A stretch of 64,000 bases of DNA, taken from Prorocentrum cordatum. Lineage: Eukaryota > Sar > Dinophyceae > Prorocentrales > Prorocentraceae. The notes beneath the pieces are model-generated. The model worked only from the letters and a program-made list of their open reading frames with translations, did no database searches and had not been told where the DNA came from. The position numbers and the translations under genes are program-made. The stretch spans positions 302,465 through 366,464 of the forward strand of contig CAUYUJ010014350.1 in the NCBI GenBank assembly GCA_963575745.1. Direction: 5' to 3'. Below, piece after piece: positions 52,431 to 63,915 of the stretch; position 1 is the stretch's first letter, and each line of letters begins with the position of its first letter.

Positions 52431-53110
52431 CAATCCCTGTGAAAACGCAGGGTTCGCGACACCACAGGTACGGAAACCCTGTGTTCATTTAGATTTGGGG
52501 GATTTCTGATGCGAAAATCAAGGACGTTAAATAGTTTCATTTGGATGTTGGTGAATGTTGTGATTTTCACCCTCCAGGCAAAATCAATCCAAGAGCCTCC
52601 GAAGCTTCAGAACCTTGGAAACAAAAACCATAATGAAAACGCAGGGTTTGGCGACCCCTGACGTCGCAAACCCGACGTTGCCATCTGGATGTTTAAAATT
52701 GCTGGTACTTGTCAAGCTCTGAAGTTTCGGAAGCTCCTGGCGTGTGTCTGGAAGATGAAAACCCAAAAAAAAACACAACAACCAAAAAAACATGAACACG
52801 CTGGTTGTCCTTGAGTTTCAATACAGAAATCCAAACATCCAAATGAAAACACAGGATTTGGCGGCCCCTGACGTCGCAAACCAGGTGATGCCACAAGGAT
52901 CGCTGCCCCCTCACCCTCCACCTGAAGCTTCGGAAGCTCCTGGATTGTGTCTGGAAGGTGGAAATTCTGGAAATCCGCAAAATCCGAATGAAAACATAAT
53001 TTCCCTTGATTTGCATGACAAAAATCCCAAAACTCCAAATGAAAACACAAGGTTCGGCGGCCCCTGACGTCGCAAACCCTGCGATTCCACAGGGATCGCT
53101 GCTCCCCGAG
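52431..53110 (+). repeat. about 200-bp tandem repeat with CCCCTGACGTCGCAAACC
   Basis: GAAAACGCAGGGTTTGGCGA-like starts at about 52,440, 52,634, 52,846 and 53,042, spaced about 194-212 bp. Each unit continues CCCCTGACGTCGCAAACC, GAAGCTTCGGAAGCTCCTGG-like and GTGTCTGGAAG words. The first unit is the most diverged. Confidence 0.85.
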
Positions 53111-53350
53111 TGCGCATGTTGGTGGGTAGGACCTTCAGGCCGAGTTCCTCCTTTGCGGAGGACGGCGTTCTTTCGCAGCCCACAGTGCACTCTGGCAGAT
53201 CGCGCGCCACACGACTTTCGGAGTTGAGAAAAACGGTCGATGCTTTAGGGGGAAGAGAGAAAGAGGAGAGAGAGAATGAGAGAGAGAGAGAGGGCCGAGG
53301 AAGAGGATGGGGAAGCGAAAGCTGGTAAGAGTGGGTGCTGGGGGGCTGTC
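53111..53350. other. unassigned with GA tract
   Basis: GAGA-rich run at 53,252-53,300. No gene recognised. Confidence 0.45.
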
Positions 53351-54178
53351 CGAATACCTATATATATACACACACCTATATATATATGGGTTGGGACACA
53401 CATACATACCCACATACATACATGCATACATACAGACATACATAAATTAATTCATACATAGATACGTTCACGTATACATACTTACATATATACATATGTT
53501 CACACATACATACATACATACATACATACATACATACATACATACATACATACATACATACATACATACATACATACATACACATACATACATACATACA
53601 TACATACATACATACATACATACATACATACATACATGCATGCATACATACATACATGCATATATGCATGCATACATACATACATGAATACATGCGTGCA
53701 TGCATGCATACATAGATGCATACATGCATACATGCATACATGCATGCATACATACATGCATACACACATATATACATACGTACATACATGCATACATACA
53801 TGCATACATGCATACATACATTCCTACATAGATATGCACATACATACATAGATACATACATATGTGTATGTATATACACATGTATGCATACGTACACACA
53901 TACATGCATGCATGCATGCATGCATACATACATACATACATATATACATGCATACATGCATACATACATACACATATGCATGCATACATACATAGATACA
54001 TAAATACATACATGCATGCATGCATGCATGCATACATACATACATACATGCATGCATGCATACATACACACATACATATACCTACCTACCTACCTACCTA
54101 CCTACCTACCTACCTACCTACCTACCTATCGACATACAGACATACATACGTACGTACGTACATACATACATACAAAGT
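53351..54178. repeat. long CATA/CATG/CCTA microsatellite
   Basis: A near-pure CATA run (53,500-53,640), CATG-interrupted runs, a CCTA run (about 54,080-54,125) and an ACGT run (54,146-54,160). Confidence 0.95.
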
Positions 54179-54300
54179 GTTACCAGCTCGCTGCGCTGCG
54201 CCTTTAAAATACTGGTCGCATGGCGCCACGGAGGCGCGATGAGATCGGTTGTCGCCACAGCCGCGGTGTGTTCTGGCCATGTAGGGGACATTGCTGCTCA
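54179..54300. other. unassigned
   Basis: GC-rich sequence with GGTCGCATGGCGCCACGG, only weakly reminiscent of the SINE-like ends, so not called. Confidence 0.3.
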
Positions 54301-55066
54301 GAGAGCTCAGACGGGGTCTCTGCCGTCATGGGGCCCAGGGGCTCGGAGCCCCCATTTTAGGCGAGGGGTAATACTGCCGATGCGGCTCCAGGGGGTCATG
54401 AGACTCACAGGGTTCACAGGGCTCATGGGGTTCGCTGGGGTCATGGGACTGTTTGTGCACATCGGGCACGGGGCTCATAATAAAGGTCATGGGGGTCATA
54501 GGAGGCCCATGGTGCTTATAAGGGTCCTGGGGCTCCTTGGAACCATCAGCTCTTGGGGCCCATTCGGCTCATAGAGCTCGCAATGCTCCTGGGGGCCATA
54601 GGGCCCATAGCGCTAACAGAGCACGTAGGCCTCGTAGGGCTCATGGGGCCGATTGGGGCGAAGGGGCAAGTCGGGGCCATAGGGCTCATATGGCCCATAG
54701 GCCGTATACAGCTCACTGGGCTCGTAGGGCTCAGCGGGGGGCCTCATGGGTCTCGCAAGGCATCACGGCTCCTAGTGCTGAGGGGGTTCTAGCGATCATA
54801 GGACGCATAAGCCTTATAGGGGTCATCGCGCTCATATGGTGTCATGGAGGGTCGGAAGGGGGGGTATGGGGCTCGGCTCATTGAGTTCATGGAGCTCCTG
54901 AGGGCTCGTGAGCTCATAGAGCTCATGGGGCTTCTAGTGCTCATCAGCCTCAAAGGGCTCATCAGACTCATGGGGCTCATGGAGCTCGGAGAGCTCATGA
55001 GCTCGTGGGGATCTTAAGGCTCATTGGGCTCCTTGGGCGCATTGGAGTAATAGAGTTCGTCGCCGC
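54301..55066 (+). repeat. GGGCTCAT(A/G)GG minisatellite
   Basis: About 60-70 degenerate units of 8-12 bp built on GGGCTCATGG/GAGCTCATAG. Contains many GAGCTC words. Frames on both strands give Ser/Met or Ile/Gly-rich runs. Confidence 0.9.
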
Positions 55067-55495
55067 GCTCGCCATGTCCAGCGCGTCGGCGTCCCTGACG
55101 TCGAGGAGCCGCTTCTGCCTCAAAGCCCTTGGCAATATCACAGCGCGGGGGTGCGGCGACCGCCTCCGGAGACACGCCGCTACGAGATGCCCCACGCCTG
55201 CGACGGTTAACGCCAGCCGTGTCACTCGGACCTGGCCCAATGACTTCAGCGAAGGGAATAGACGGATATAGTCGCCTCGTACAAGTGCAGCGAATAGTTG
55301 GCCCATCAACGCAAATGCTCTCGCACACCCACTCGGGCAGTCAACCTTCGATGTGATGCCTTGAGATTTCTCTGGCAATAAAACGACAGCTGATCGAAGC
55401 TGCGCTGTTGACCACCTCGCCTCGGCTTCCGCTATATCATTGCTCCTGCGCTTGTCCGCTGACATTTGGGCCCCTCTGTCCACTACTCGGAACAA
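55067..55495 (-). CDS. possible hypothetical ORF
   Basis: A minus-strand frame whose downstream end runs into the GGGCTCAT array (stop at 54,995), about 143 codons outside the array. It starts MFRVVDRGAQMSADKRRSND and contains TAQLRSAVVLLPEKSQGITS and GQVRVTRLALTVAGVGHLVA. Composition is protein-like and non-repetitive, but a competing frame on the plus strand is also open and no domain is recognised. Weak candidate. Confidence 0.28.
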
Positions 55496-56020
55496 CGGAA
55501 ATAGCTTCCCGCTCTTCCGTGCGGGACGGGGCGGGCGGGCGGGCGGGCGGGGCGGTTGGATGTTCTCGCAGGGCGGGCGGGCGGCAACTTCCGTGCGAAA
55601 TGTTTCTAAACGCCTGAACCCACATGGCTACGGATCCGCTCGCGTCAGGAAATGAAAGCCTTCGCCTCCGTGGGCCCCTTCCTCACCAGGGATGGGCGCG
55701 AGCGCCGGGTGCAACAGGGACGGGGCCGAGAGCTCCAGAAGCAGACAAAAACGGAGCGGCGAAACACCGCAGCCAGAGCTCCATACTCTCACGGGAACCA
55801 CACTCCCCTCCTCTCAGGGCTCACCGATAGACGACTGGAAGGGGGACAGGAGGGGGGAGGCGGAAGAGGGGAGACCAACTGATGCCCGCACGGGGCCAGC
55901 CCGCGCTCCTCCTCTCCACCGGGCGGCAGCGACGACACCATGCTCCTGCTCTCGCCTGTCGCCTCACCGACAGCAGGAACTCCCCCAACCTACTTTGGGC
56001 AAGCACCCAACAAATCGGGT
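55496..56020. other. unassigned with GGGC run
   Basis: GGGCGGGCGG run at 55,525-55,555 and another at 55,570-55,583. No gene recognised. Confidence 0.4.
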
Positions 56021-56470
56021 TTCTCCCTCCTGCTCCTCCCCCTCCTCCACCTCCTCCTCCTCCACCTCCTCCTCCTCCTCCACCTCCTCCTCCTCCTCCT
56101 CCTCCTTCTCATCCTCCTCCTCCTCCTCCCGTTCCTCCTCCTCCCGTGCCCCTCGGTCCTCCTCGGTTGGGGCTGCCGCGTCTGCTGCTAGGCCACCCTG
56201 GGTGGCGCCTGCGGGAGTGGGGGGCGGGTGTTCCTCCTCCGCACTCACCGCTCCTCGCACCTCCTCGTTCCTCATCACTCCTCCTCGCTCCTCCTCGTTC
56301 TCCTTGTTCCTCCTCGCTCCTACTCGTTTCCACTCGCTCATCCTGGTTCCTCCTCCTCCTCCTTCCTCCTCGCTCCGCCTCGCTCCTCCTCCTCCACCTC
56401 CTCATCCTCCTCCTCCTATTCTTCCTCTTCCTCCCCATCTTCCACCACCTCCTCCTCATCCATCCTTTTC
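56021..56470. repeat. CTC/CTCCT pyrimidine tracts with GC-rich insert
   Basis: CTC runs at 56,025-56,150 and 56,355-56,465, and CTCCTCGTTCC-type units at 56,230-56,350. Confidence 0.85.
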
Positions 56471-56685
56471 CCTTATGAATAGATCCTCCCTGTCGCACCC
56501 CGAAACGTGTAGGTAAGGCGGGCGGGGCGTCTCGCATGGGATGTCCTCACGATTTGCACGAGCTTCACGGATGGAGGGCAAGCAGTTTTCAAACTGTAGC
56601 TCTCGTCTTGGCGCCGCAGACATTCGTCTACACGTTCGCAATAGCTTGACGGATGGAAGGCGGGTGGACCACAAAAGGGGCGCCG
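56471..56685. other. unassigned
   Basis: Mixed sequence with a duplicated ACGGATGGA word (56,569 and 56,650). No gene recognised. Confidence 0.4.
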
Positions 56686-57760
56686 ACAACCACAAGAGCG
56701 CCGAAAACCAAGGAGGCGCCGAAAACCAAAGGGCGCCGAAAATCAAAAGGGCGCCGAAGCAGGAAGAGGCGCCGAAAACCCAAGAGGCGCTGAAACCCCA
56801 AGGGGCGCTGAAAACCCAAGGGGCGCCGAAAAACAATGGGGCGCCGAACGCCAAAGGGGTGCCGAAAACCTAAGGAGGCACCGAAAACCACAAGGTCTCC
56901 GAAAACCAAGGAGGCGCCGAATGGCAAAAGGGCGCCGAGAACCAAAAAGGCGCCGAAAACCAAAATGGCACCGAAAAACCAAAGGGGCGCCGAAAACCAA
57001 AAAGGCGCCCAAACCCAAAGAGCGCCGACAACCAAAAGGGCGCCGAAAACCAAAAGGGAGCGCCGAAAACCACAACAGCGCCGAAAACCGAAGGAGCGCC
57101 GAAAACCGAAGGAGCGCCGAAAACCAAAAGGGCGCCGAAAACAAAAAGGGCGCCGAAAACCAAGGTGCCGCCGACAACAAGAACGACGCAAAAAAACCAT
57201 AGGGGCGCCGAAAACCAAAGGGTCTCCGAAAACCGAAGGGGCGCCGAAAACCAAAGGAGCGCCGAAAACCAATGGGGCCTAGAAAACCAAAGGGGCGCGG
57301 AAAACCAACGAGCGCCGAAAACCAAAGGCGCGCCGAAAAACAAAGAGGCGCCGAAAACCAAAAGGCGGGCGCCGAAAACCAAAGGGGCACCGAAAATCAA
57401 AGGGGCGCCGAAAACCAACGATGCGCCGAAAACCAAAAGGGCGCCGAAAATCGAAAGGGCGCCGAAAACCAAAAGGGCGCCGAAAACTACAGGGCGCGCG
57501 CAAAACCAAAGAAGCGCCGAAAACCAAGAGGCGCCGAAAACCAAAAGGGCTCGAAAACCAAAGGGCGCGCACAAAACCAACAAGGCGCCGAAAATCAAAG
57601 CAGCGCCGGAAACCACAAGGGCGCCGAAAACCAGAGTGGCGCCAAAAAACAAAGCAACGCCGAACAGCAAAGGAGCCGCCGAAAACCAAAGGCGCGCCAA
57701 AAACCACAGAAGCGCCAAAAACCACAAGGACACCGAAAGCCAAAGTAAGTGGCGCCGGAA
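56686..57760 (+). repeat. 18-bp minisatellite GGCGCCGAAAACCAAAAG
   Basis: About 60 units of 16-20 bp over 1.07 kb. GGCGCCGAAAACC is strongly conserved and the second half (AAAGGG, ACAAGG, GAAGGA) varies. Stop codons are nearly absent on both strands; a minus frame of 331 codons (56,870-57,865) reads as FGAPLVFGAP repeats. Treated as non-coding. Confidence 0.92.
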
Positions 57761-58445
57761 ACCAAAAAAATTGGAAAAGTAGCTTCGAAGCCCTCCCCCC
57801 CCTTCGGCCAGGGCCCTCCAGCTGGAAATACCAACAGAGTGTCTCTCACTGCATGTCTCCCTCATTCCTCCCCCTCCTCCTCCTGATCATCCTTGGTCTC
57901 GTTTTCATGTTCTCCAACTGCAAAATCCAGACAGGGGGGGAGCTTCGAAGGCCCCCCCCCCTTGGAAAGGGGAGCCCGGGCTCGCCCCGTGCCCCGCACA
58001 GGGGGGGAGGGGGGGCAGCTTGGGAAGCCCCTCCCCCCCTGTTCCAGGGGAGGGGGAGGTAGCTCGAAGCTGGGGCCCCCCCTGTCTTATTCCCGTCGCT
58101 GCGTGTGTGCTCTTTCGAAGCTCTCCTGGGGTGCGTCTCGACCAGAACTCCGAAGCGGATCCAGCCGCAAGTAGCGGCGAAAACTTCGAGGCGGATCCAG
58201 CCGCAAGAAGCGACGAGCCCAGAAGCCTCGACTCGATCCTCGTTCCTCGTTCTTCTCGCGGCTCGATCCTCATTCCTGGCGCCACCCCCTCTTGCGCGCC
58301 GCTCACCAACAAAAACTACAAACGAACGACGTCAGCCTGGCGAAGGGCCCATGCCGCGAGCACCGCGAGGCAAGCGACAAAAAGGATGGGGACGAACAGA
58401 GAGACGGACTGGGACGCATGTCCTGACGAAGGCGGCGCTGTGCAA
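57761..58445. other. unassigned; GC-rich, contains GACCAGAACTCC motif
   Basis: 58,129-58,180 is the third copy of the motif at 27,432 and 33,698, with an internal repeat CGAGGCGGATCCAGCCGCAA. 57,940-58,080 has quasi-palindromic C/G runs. No gene recognised. Confidence 0.45.
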
Positions 58446-59190
58446 ACCCTCCCACTGGAGCCTTCCGTGGAGCTCCCTTTGCGGCCGCGACCCTCGTGAA
58501 GGTTCTGCCGAAAGGGGTGGGGGGGGATGGGCACATGCAGACGCTGCCACTGGAGCAGTCGGTGGAACTTCCGATGGGGGGCACGATCCTCGTGAGGGGT
58601 GTGTCGAAGTGGGCGGCGGGACGCACGCGGACCCTGCCACTGGGGCCTTCGGTGGAGCTCCCTCTGAGGCCACGATCCTTGCGAGGGGGGTGCCGATCTG
58701 GGTCGGGGGGCGCATGCGGATCCTGACACTGGGGCCTTCGGTGGAACTTCCTATGCGGACACGATCCTCGTGAGGGGTGTGCCGACATGGGCGGGGAGAC
58801 GCATGCGAACTCTGCCACTCAGGCCTTCGGCGGAGCTCCCTCTGAGGCCACGAACCGTGTCAGGGGTGTACCAACATGGGCGGGCGGGCGCATGCGGACC
58901 CTGCCACTGGGGCCTTCGGTGGAGCTCCCTATGGTGGCACGTTCCTTGTGAGGGGTGTGCCGATATGGGCGGGGGAACGCATGCGGACCCTTCCTCTGCA
59001 GCCTTCCGTGGAGTTCCCTTTGGGGCCGCAATCCTTGTTACTGGTGTGCGGAAATGGGCGGGCGGACTCCTGCGGATCCCACCGCTGGGACCTTCGATCG
59101 AGCTCGCTGCGGGGCTCGGAAACCTGTGAGGGGTGTGCCGGCATGAGCTGGGCGACCACATGCGGACTGTGCCGGTGGGGCCTTCGGTGA
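58446..59190 (+). repeat. about 90-bp tandem array, block 1
   Basis: About 8 units of GGACCCTGCCACTGGGGCCT, TCGGTGGAGCTCCC, TGAGGCCACGA, GTGAGGGGTGTGCC and ATGGGCGGGGG. Unit length is near 88-98 bp. Confidence 0.92.
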
Positions 59191-59575
59191 AGCTCCCCCT
59201 GGGGCAACCAAGCACGTGACGTGTGTGCCGGAATGGACGTGCGGAGGGCAGAGGCAGGGTGGTGGTGGGACGATGCTGTGGGCGAGTGCCGTGGCCTGCT
59301 GATGCAACCTGCCGCTACATGATGCGAGAGAGGTGGACCCCGGCTTCTCAGGGATGGGAGGAGGGATGTGAGGAGTGACGCGGGGCGCTGCCTCGTCAAA
59401 ACGAGGGCCCAACACCGCGGGCTGGTTGGAAGAAAATCGGCGGCGAGCCTGGAGGGGAAGTGAGAAGGGGCGGGCCTGCGCAGAAGGCTCGGAAGTCCGC
59501 CGGCCTTCTGAGAAGTCTTCTAAGCCCTCCCCAGAGACACAAATCATCCTGGCGAAAGACCCAACCATGCGCAGT
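59191..59575. repeat. spacer shared with the 60.93-61.55 kb region
   Basis: 59,220-59,270 (GGAGGGCAGAGGCAGG) and 59,362-59,470 (GACGCGGGGCGCTGCCTCGT, CAAAACGAGGGCCCAACACC) match 60,930-60,950 and 61,475-61,545. The intervening DNA differs. Confidence 0.75.
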
Positions 59576-60920
59576 TGTGGGTGCCGCTTTCGGTGGAGCT
59601 CCCCATGGGGCCACGGACCGTGTATTGGGTGTGCCAATATGGGCGGGGGGACGCATGCGGACCTTGCCATTGGGGCCTCCGGTGGAGCTTCCTATGGGGC
59701 CCCGAACCGTTTGAGGTATGCGCCAACATGGGCGGGGGGGCGCATGCGGACCCTGCCACTGGGGCCTTCGGTGGAGCTCCCTCTGAGGCCACGATCCTTG
59801 CGAGGGGGGTGCCGATCTGGGTCGGGGGGCGCATGCGGATCCTGACACTGGGGCCTTCGGTGGAACTTCCTATGCGGACACGATCCTCGTGAGGGGCGTG
59901 CCGATATGGGCGGGGGGACGCATTCGGACTCTGCCACTCAGGCCTTCGGCGGAGCTCCCTATGAGGCCACGAACCGTGTCAGGGGTGTACCAACATGGGC
60001 GGGCGGACGCATGCGGACCCTGCAACTGGGGCCTTCGGTGTAGCTCCCTGTGGTGGCACGTTCCTTGTGAGTGATGTGCCGATATGGGCGGGGGAACGCA
60101 TGCGGACCCTCCCACTGGAGCCTTCCGTGGAGCTCCCTTTGGAACTCCCTTTGGAGCTCCCTCTGAGGCCACGAACCGTTTGAGGTATGCGCCAACATGG
60201 GCGGGGGGGCGCATGCGGACCCTGCCACTGGGGCCTTCGGTGGAGCTTCCTATGGGGACACGATCCTGGTGGGGGGTGTGTCGAAGTGGGCGGCGGGACG
60301 CATGCGGACTCTGCCACTCAGGCCTTCGGTGGAGCTCCCCCTGAGGCCACGATCCTTGCCAGGGGGGTGCCGCTATGGGTTGGGGGACGCATGCGGATCC
60401 TGCCACTGGGACATTTGGTGGAGCTCCCTATGGGGCCACGAGCCGTGTGAGGGGTGTGCCCAATTGGGCGGAGGACGAATGCGGACCCTGCCACTGAGGC
60501 CTTCTGTCGAGCTCCCTATGAGGCCACGAACCGTGTCAGGGGTGTACCAACATGGGCGGGCGGACGCATGCGGACCCTGCCACTGGCTCCATTTGCGGCC
60601 ACGGATCGTGTACCGTGTGAAGGGTGTACCAAAATGAGCGGGGGGACGCGTGCGGACCCTGCCACTGGGGCCTTCGGTGGAACTCCCTATGCGGCCACGA
60701 ACCGTGTACCGTGTGAAGACTGTGCCAAATTAGGCGGGGGGAAGCATGCGAATCCTGCCTGTGGGGCTTTCGGTGGAGCTCCCTACGGGGCCACGAACTG
60801 TATGAGGGGTGTGTCAAACTGGGCGGGGGGACGCGTGCGGACCCTGCAACTGGGGCCCTTCGGTCCAGCTCCCTATGGGACCACGAGCCATGTGAGGGGT
60901 GTGCCAGTGTGCCGAAATTG
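59576..60920 (+). repeat. about 90-bp tandem array, block 2
   Basis: About 15 units of the same family. 59,750-59,900 is nearly identical to 58,627-58,780, showing that blocks of units were copied together. Variants include a GGAACTCCCTTTGGAGCTCC insertion near 60,140. Confidence 0.92.
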
Positions 60921-60954
60921 TGCACCTGCGGAAGGCAGAGGCATGCTGCTGACG

Positions 60955-60972
60955 ATTGCGATGATGATAGTA

Positions 60973-61008
<36 letters not shown>

Positions 61009-61039
61009 TTGATGATGATGGTGGTGATGATGATGATGG

Positions 61040-61070
<31 letters not shown>

Positions 61071-61365
61071 GGTGATGGTGATGATGGTGATGATGATGAT
61101 GATGATGATGGTGGTGGTGATGATGATGGTGATGATGATGACGATGACGATTATGATAATGATGACGATGATGATGATGGTGATGATGAGGATGACGAAG
61201 ATGATGATGGTGATGATGATGATGATGGTAATGGTGATATTGATGATGATGATGATGCTGATGATGATGATGCTGATGCTGCTGATGATGATGTTGATGG
61301 TGCTGATGATGATGCTGAGGATGATGGTGATGGAGATGAGGATAACGATGACGGTGAGGACGCGG
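60955..61365 (+). repeat. GAT/GGT trinucleotide tract
   Basis: GAT runs with GGT, GCT and GAC variants. It lies where the homologous spacer at 59,265-59,360 has none. Confidence 0.93.
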
Positions 61366-61395
61366 AGCGCGGAGTGGGAGGAGGGGGGAGGGGAA

Positions 61396-61475
61396 GAAGA
61401 GTGAGTGAGTGAGTGAGTGAGTGAGTGAGTGAGTGAGTGAGTGAGTGAGTGAGTGAGTGAGTGAGTGAGTGAGTG
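61396..61475 (+). repeat. GAGT tetranucleotide tract
   Basis: About 19 perfect GAGT units. The homologous position at 59,355-59,367 has GAGGAGTGAC only. Confidence 0.97.
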
Positions 61476-61933
61476 GACGCGGGGCGCCGTCTCTTCAAAA
61501 CGAGGACCCAACACCACAGGACGGTTGGGAAGTGCTCCTCAGAAGGGCCGGAGGCCCCCTGAGAACTCCCGCCGCCCTCCGAGAGGGCCTCCTCCTCCTC
61601 GCTTCCCCCCCTCGCCCGCCGCCGAGACGGGGAGCGCGCCTCCGACATCCAGCCCAGCGCGCTGCTGCCGCGGCACCGCGGCGGCGGGCCCCTCGGAGGC
61701 GCGATCTGCGGCGAGCACCACGCCGCCCAGGGGCAGCACCTGCACAGCGGCGGGCGCGCGACTCTGCTCGCCTTGCCTCGGCTGCGGTCGGCAACGCCTG
61801 CGCAGCGTGCCGCGGCGGCCGCGGCACGCGGAGCAGGAAGCACCTCGCCTGCGTGTTTCGATGTCGAGCACCTATTTTTTTTTCGCAGGATGATCCGAGG
61901 TGCCCCTCGAGGCTCCGCGCCGGGAGAAGAAGC
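61476..61933. other. unassigned GC-rich sequence
   Basis: The first 70 bp belong to the duplicated GACGCGGGGCGC segment. The rest has overlapping open frames on both strands but no domain. Confidence 0.45.
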
Positions 61934-61940
61934 AGAACAG

Positions 61941-61971
<31 letters not shown>

Positions 61972-63077
61972 CACTTTACCCGAACGCTCAGTGTTCTCAC
62001 CAGTGCCAGGGTTTTCATGCGACGCCAGCCAATACCCCCACTTTGTGGGGGGGCAGTGCAAGCTCTACCAAATATCCACACGACTCTTCGCCACCACCCA
62101 CACCCAGCTTCCCGCCCTATGACGTTCGGACACTTCACTTCGTGGCCTGCGGACGACCGTGGCTACTACACTGGCGTGGAGTACACACCCACAGAAGTTG
62201 TTAAGCCTACGTTCGTACACCCACAGAAGTTGTTATGGCGCAACCGCAAGGGATTGTGGCCCCTGGCAGGCGCGCGAACCCCGTTGCAAGAGCGTGCGAA
62301 AGTAGCTCGCGCGAGCTCATGTAACATAAATGTTGGAAAACCATTGGTTTTTTTTAGGATTCGGACAGCGCGCGCGGGTAGAAATTTTGAAAAGTCGTGC
62401 AGGTGTTTTTCGAGGACCTACGGTGCGATTCGTGTGATTTTATGATGCGCGGTGCTAAAATTCTTAAGAAGCCCAATGGTTTTTGGAGATTTCGGCGTGC
62501 GCGCGCGAAGAAAAAACGAATGTGTCCCGCATGGTATTATTTGACAGGGATGATGGCCCTGGCAGGTGCGCAACCGTTGTCGCAGAAGTTCGAAAAAGTT
62601 GCTCGCAAAAGCCCGTTTGACAGAAATGTTTAAAAAGTGTTGGGTTTCCTACGAATCCGCAAGAGCGCGCGGGATGAGATTTTGACAATTTGTTGTTGAA
62701 AAACCATTGGTTTTTTGATGTTTTTATGTTAAAATCGCTGCGAACACTAAGGTTTTGGAAGGATTTCGTCTTGCGCGCGCGAATGTCCACTTTACCTTAT
62801 TTTTTGCAAGGGATTCTTGAAATTTGATTATATTAGAACAAGAAATGTCATTTTCTATTGTTTTTTGCAAGGGAAAGCGGATTACAACAAAACAACCGGA
62901 TCCTGTACACACCCTCTTTTCTGAGGCTTCCTCACGAAAATGATGAAAATGTAGCTGCGGCCTAGGCGGCGCAGGGGGGGCGCGCACCAGGGGGCCCAAC
63001 AATAATTATTCTTTAGAATAAATAATGTTCAACAACAACAACAACAGCAACAACAACAACAACAACAACAACAATAA
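61934..63077 (+). mobile_element. (CAA)n-bounded element, long copy
   Basis: CAA tract (61,936-61,968), a body nearly identical to 15,299-16,079, CAA tract (63,028-63,077). It contains about 276 bp (62,197-62,472) absent from the short copy. The extra piece carries another CCATTGGTTTTTTTTAGGAT ... GCGCGCGCG module and a duplicated CACCCACAGAAGTTGTTA. Confidence 0.75.
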
Positions 63078-63317
63078 TCTTAAGACTGATCGCCCTTAGA
63101 TGCTCGAGTATCCAATAACGCGTATTTCCCAAACCCTCGATACCCGCCCTCTTCGTCTTCGATCGAACCCCTTTTGGGGGGTATACCTTTCTTCCCTGCA
63201 GGCCGCGCCCCAGCAAGCGGCGGGGCGGCCGCGGACCGTCGGCCTGGCCAATGGCAGCGCTGATCGGCGGGGCGGCCACGGACCGTCGACCCGACCCCAA
63301 GAGGGACGGACAGGGGA
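63078..63317. other. unassigned
   Basis: Contains two CGGGGCGGCC-GCGGACCGTCG-like words (63,218 and 63,268). No gene recognised. Confidence 0.4.
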
Positions 63318-63323
63318 CCGACC

Positions 63324-63389
<66 letters not shown>

Positions 63390-63392
63390 AGC
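63318..63392. repeat. GAC trinucleotide tract
   Basis: About 22 GAC units with AAC and GGC variants. Confidence 0.93.
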
Positions 63393-63414
63393 GAAAGCGA
63401 GAGCGAGAGAGAAC

Positions 63415-63655
63415 GACAGCAGGGCCACGAAGGGCACGAAGTAGGCCACGAAGGGCGACAGCGGGGACACGAAGGGAATGCGTATGGGGCCACGAAGAGC
63501 GCGAACGAGCGGGGGCCACGAAGTGCAGATAATGCGGGGCCACAGAAGGCAACTATGGGGCCACTGAGGGTAGCAACTGGGCCACGTAGGACAGTGAGGG
63601 GGACACAAATGGCGACAGCGGGGCCACGAAGGGCATGCACATGGGGCCACAACGG
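63415..63655 (+). repeat. GGGGCCACGAAGGGC minisatellite
   Basis: About 13 degenerate units of 15-27 bp built on GGGGCCACGAAGGGC. Confidence 0.85.
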
Positions 63656-63699
63656 GCGCGACTCCTGGGTGCCTGGGTGTCGGGAGCGCGGCGCTTGGG

Positions 63700-63915
63700 C
63701 AAATTGCAAGAAATTCCAACGCAAGGCCATTCTTCAGTAAGTTGCAAGCAAGTCTCCAGCGAGAGCGCGACTCCAGAGCGCCGGGAGAGCGATTCTTGAA
63801 TAAATTGCAAGGAAGTCGTAAGCGAGAGCGCGATTCCTGAATAAAATGCGAGGAAGTCTCGGGCGGGAGCGGGGGTCCTGGCTAAATTGTGAGGAAGTCT
63901 CGGGCGGGAGCCGTT
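63700..63915 (+). repeat. about 52-bp tandem repeat (AAATTGCAAGGAAGTC)
   Basis: Four units: AAATTGCAAGGAAGTC, then CGGGCGGGAGC or AGCGAGAGCGC, and a TCCTGAATAAA-like end. Confidence 0.85.

Noticed and set aside
54179-54240. sixth SINE-like 3' end beside the 53.35-54.18 kb CATA tract
   Set aside because: The GGCGCGAAGCGCC stem-loop is not present, only a loose GCATGGCGCC resemblance.
56870-57865. 331-codon minus frame of VFGAPL repeats
   Set aside because: The 18-bp unit lacks stops on both strands; overlapping frames are also open.
58446-60920. regularly spaced 90-bp repeats as a CRISPR array
   Set aside because: Units are contiguous variants with no unique spacers, no Cas genes, and the context is eukaryotic.
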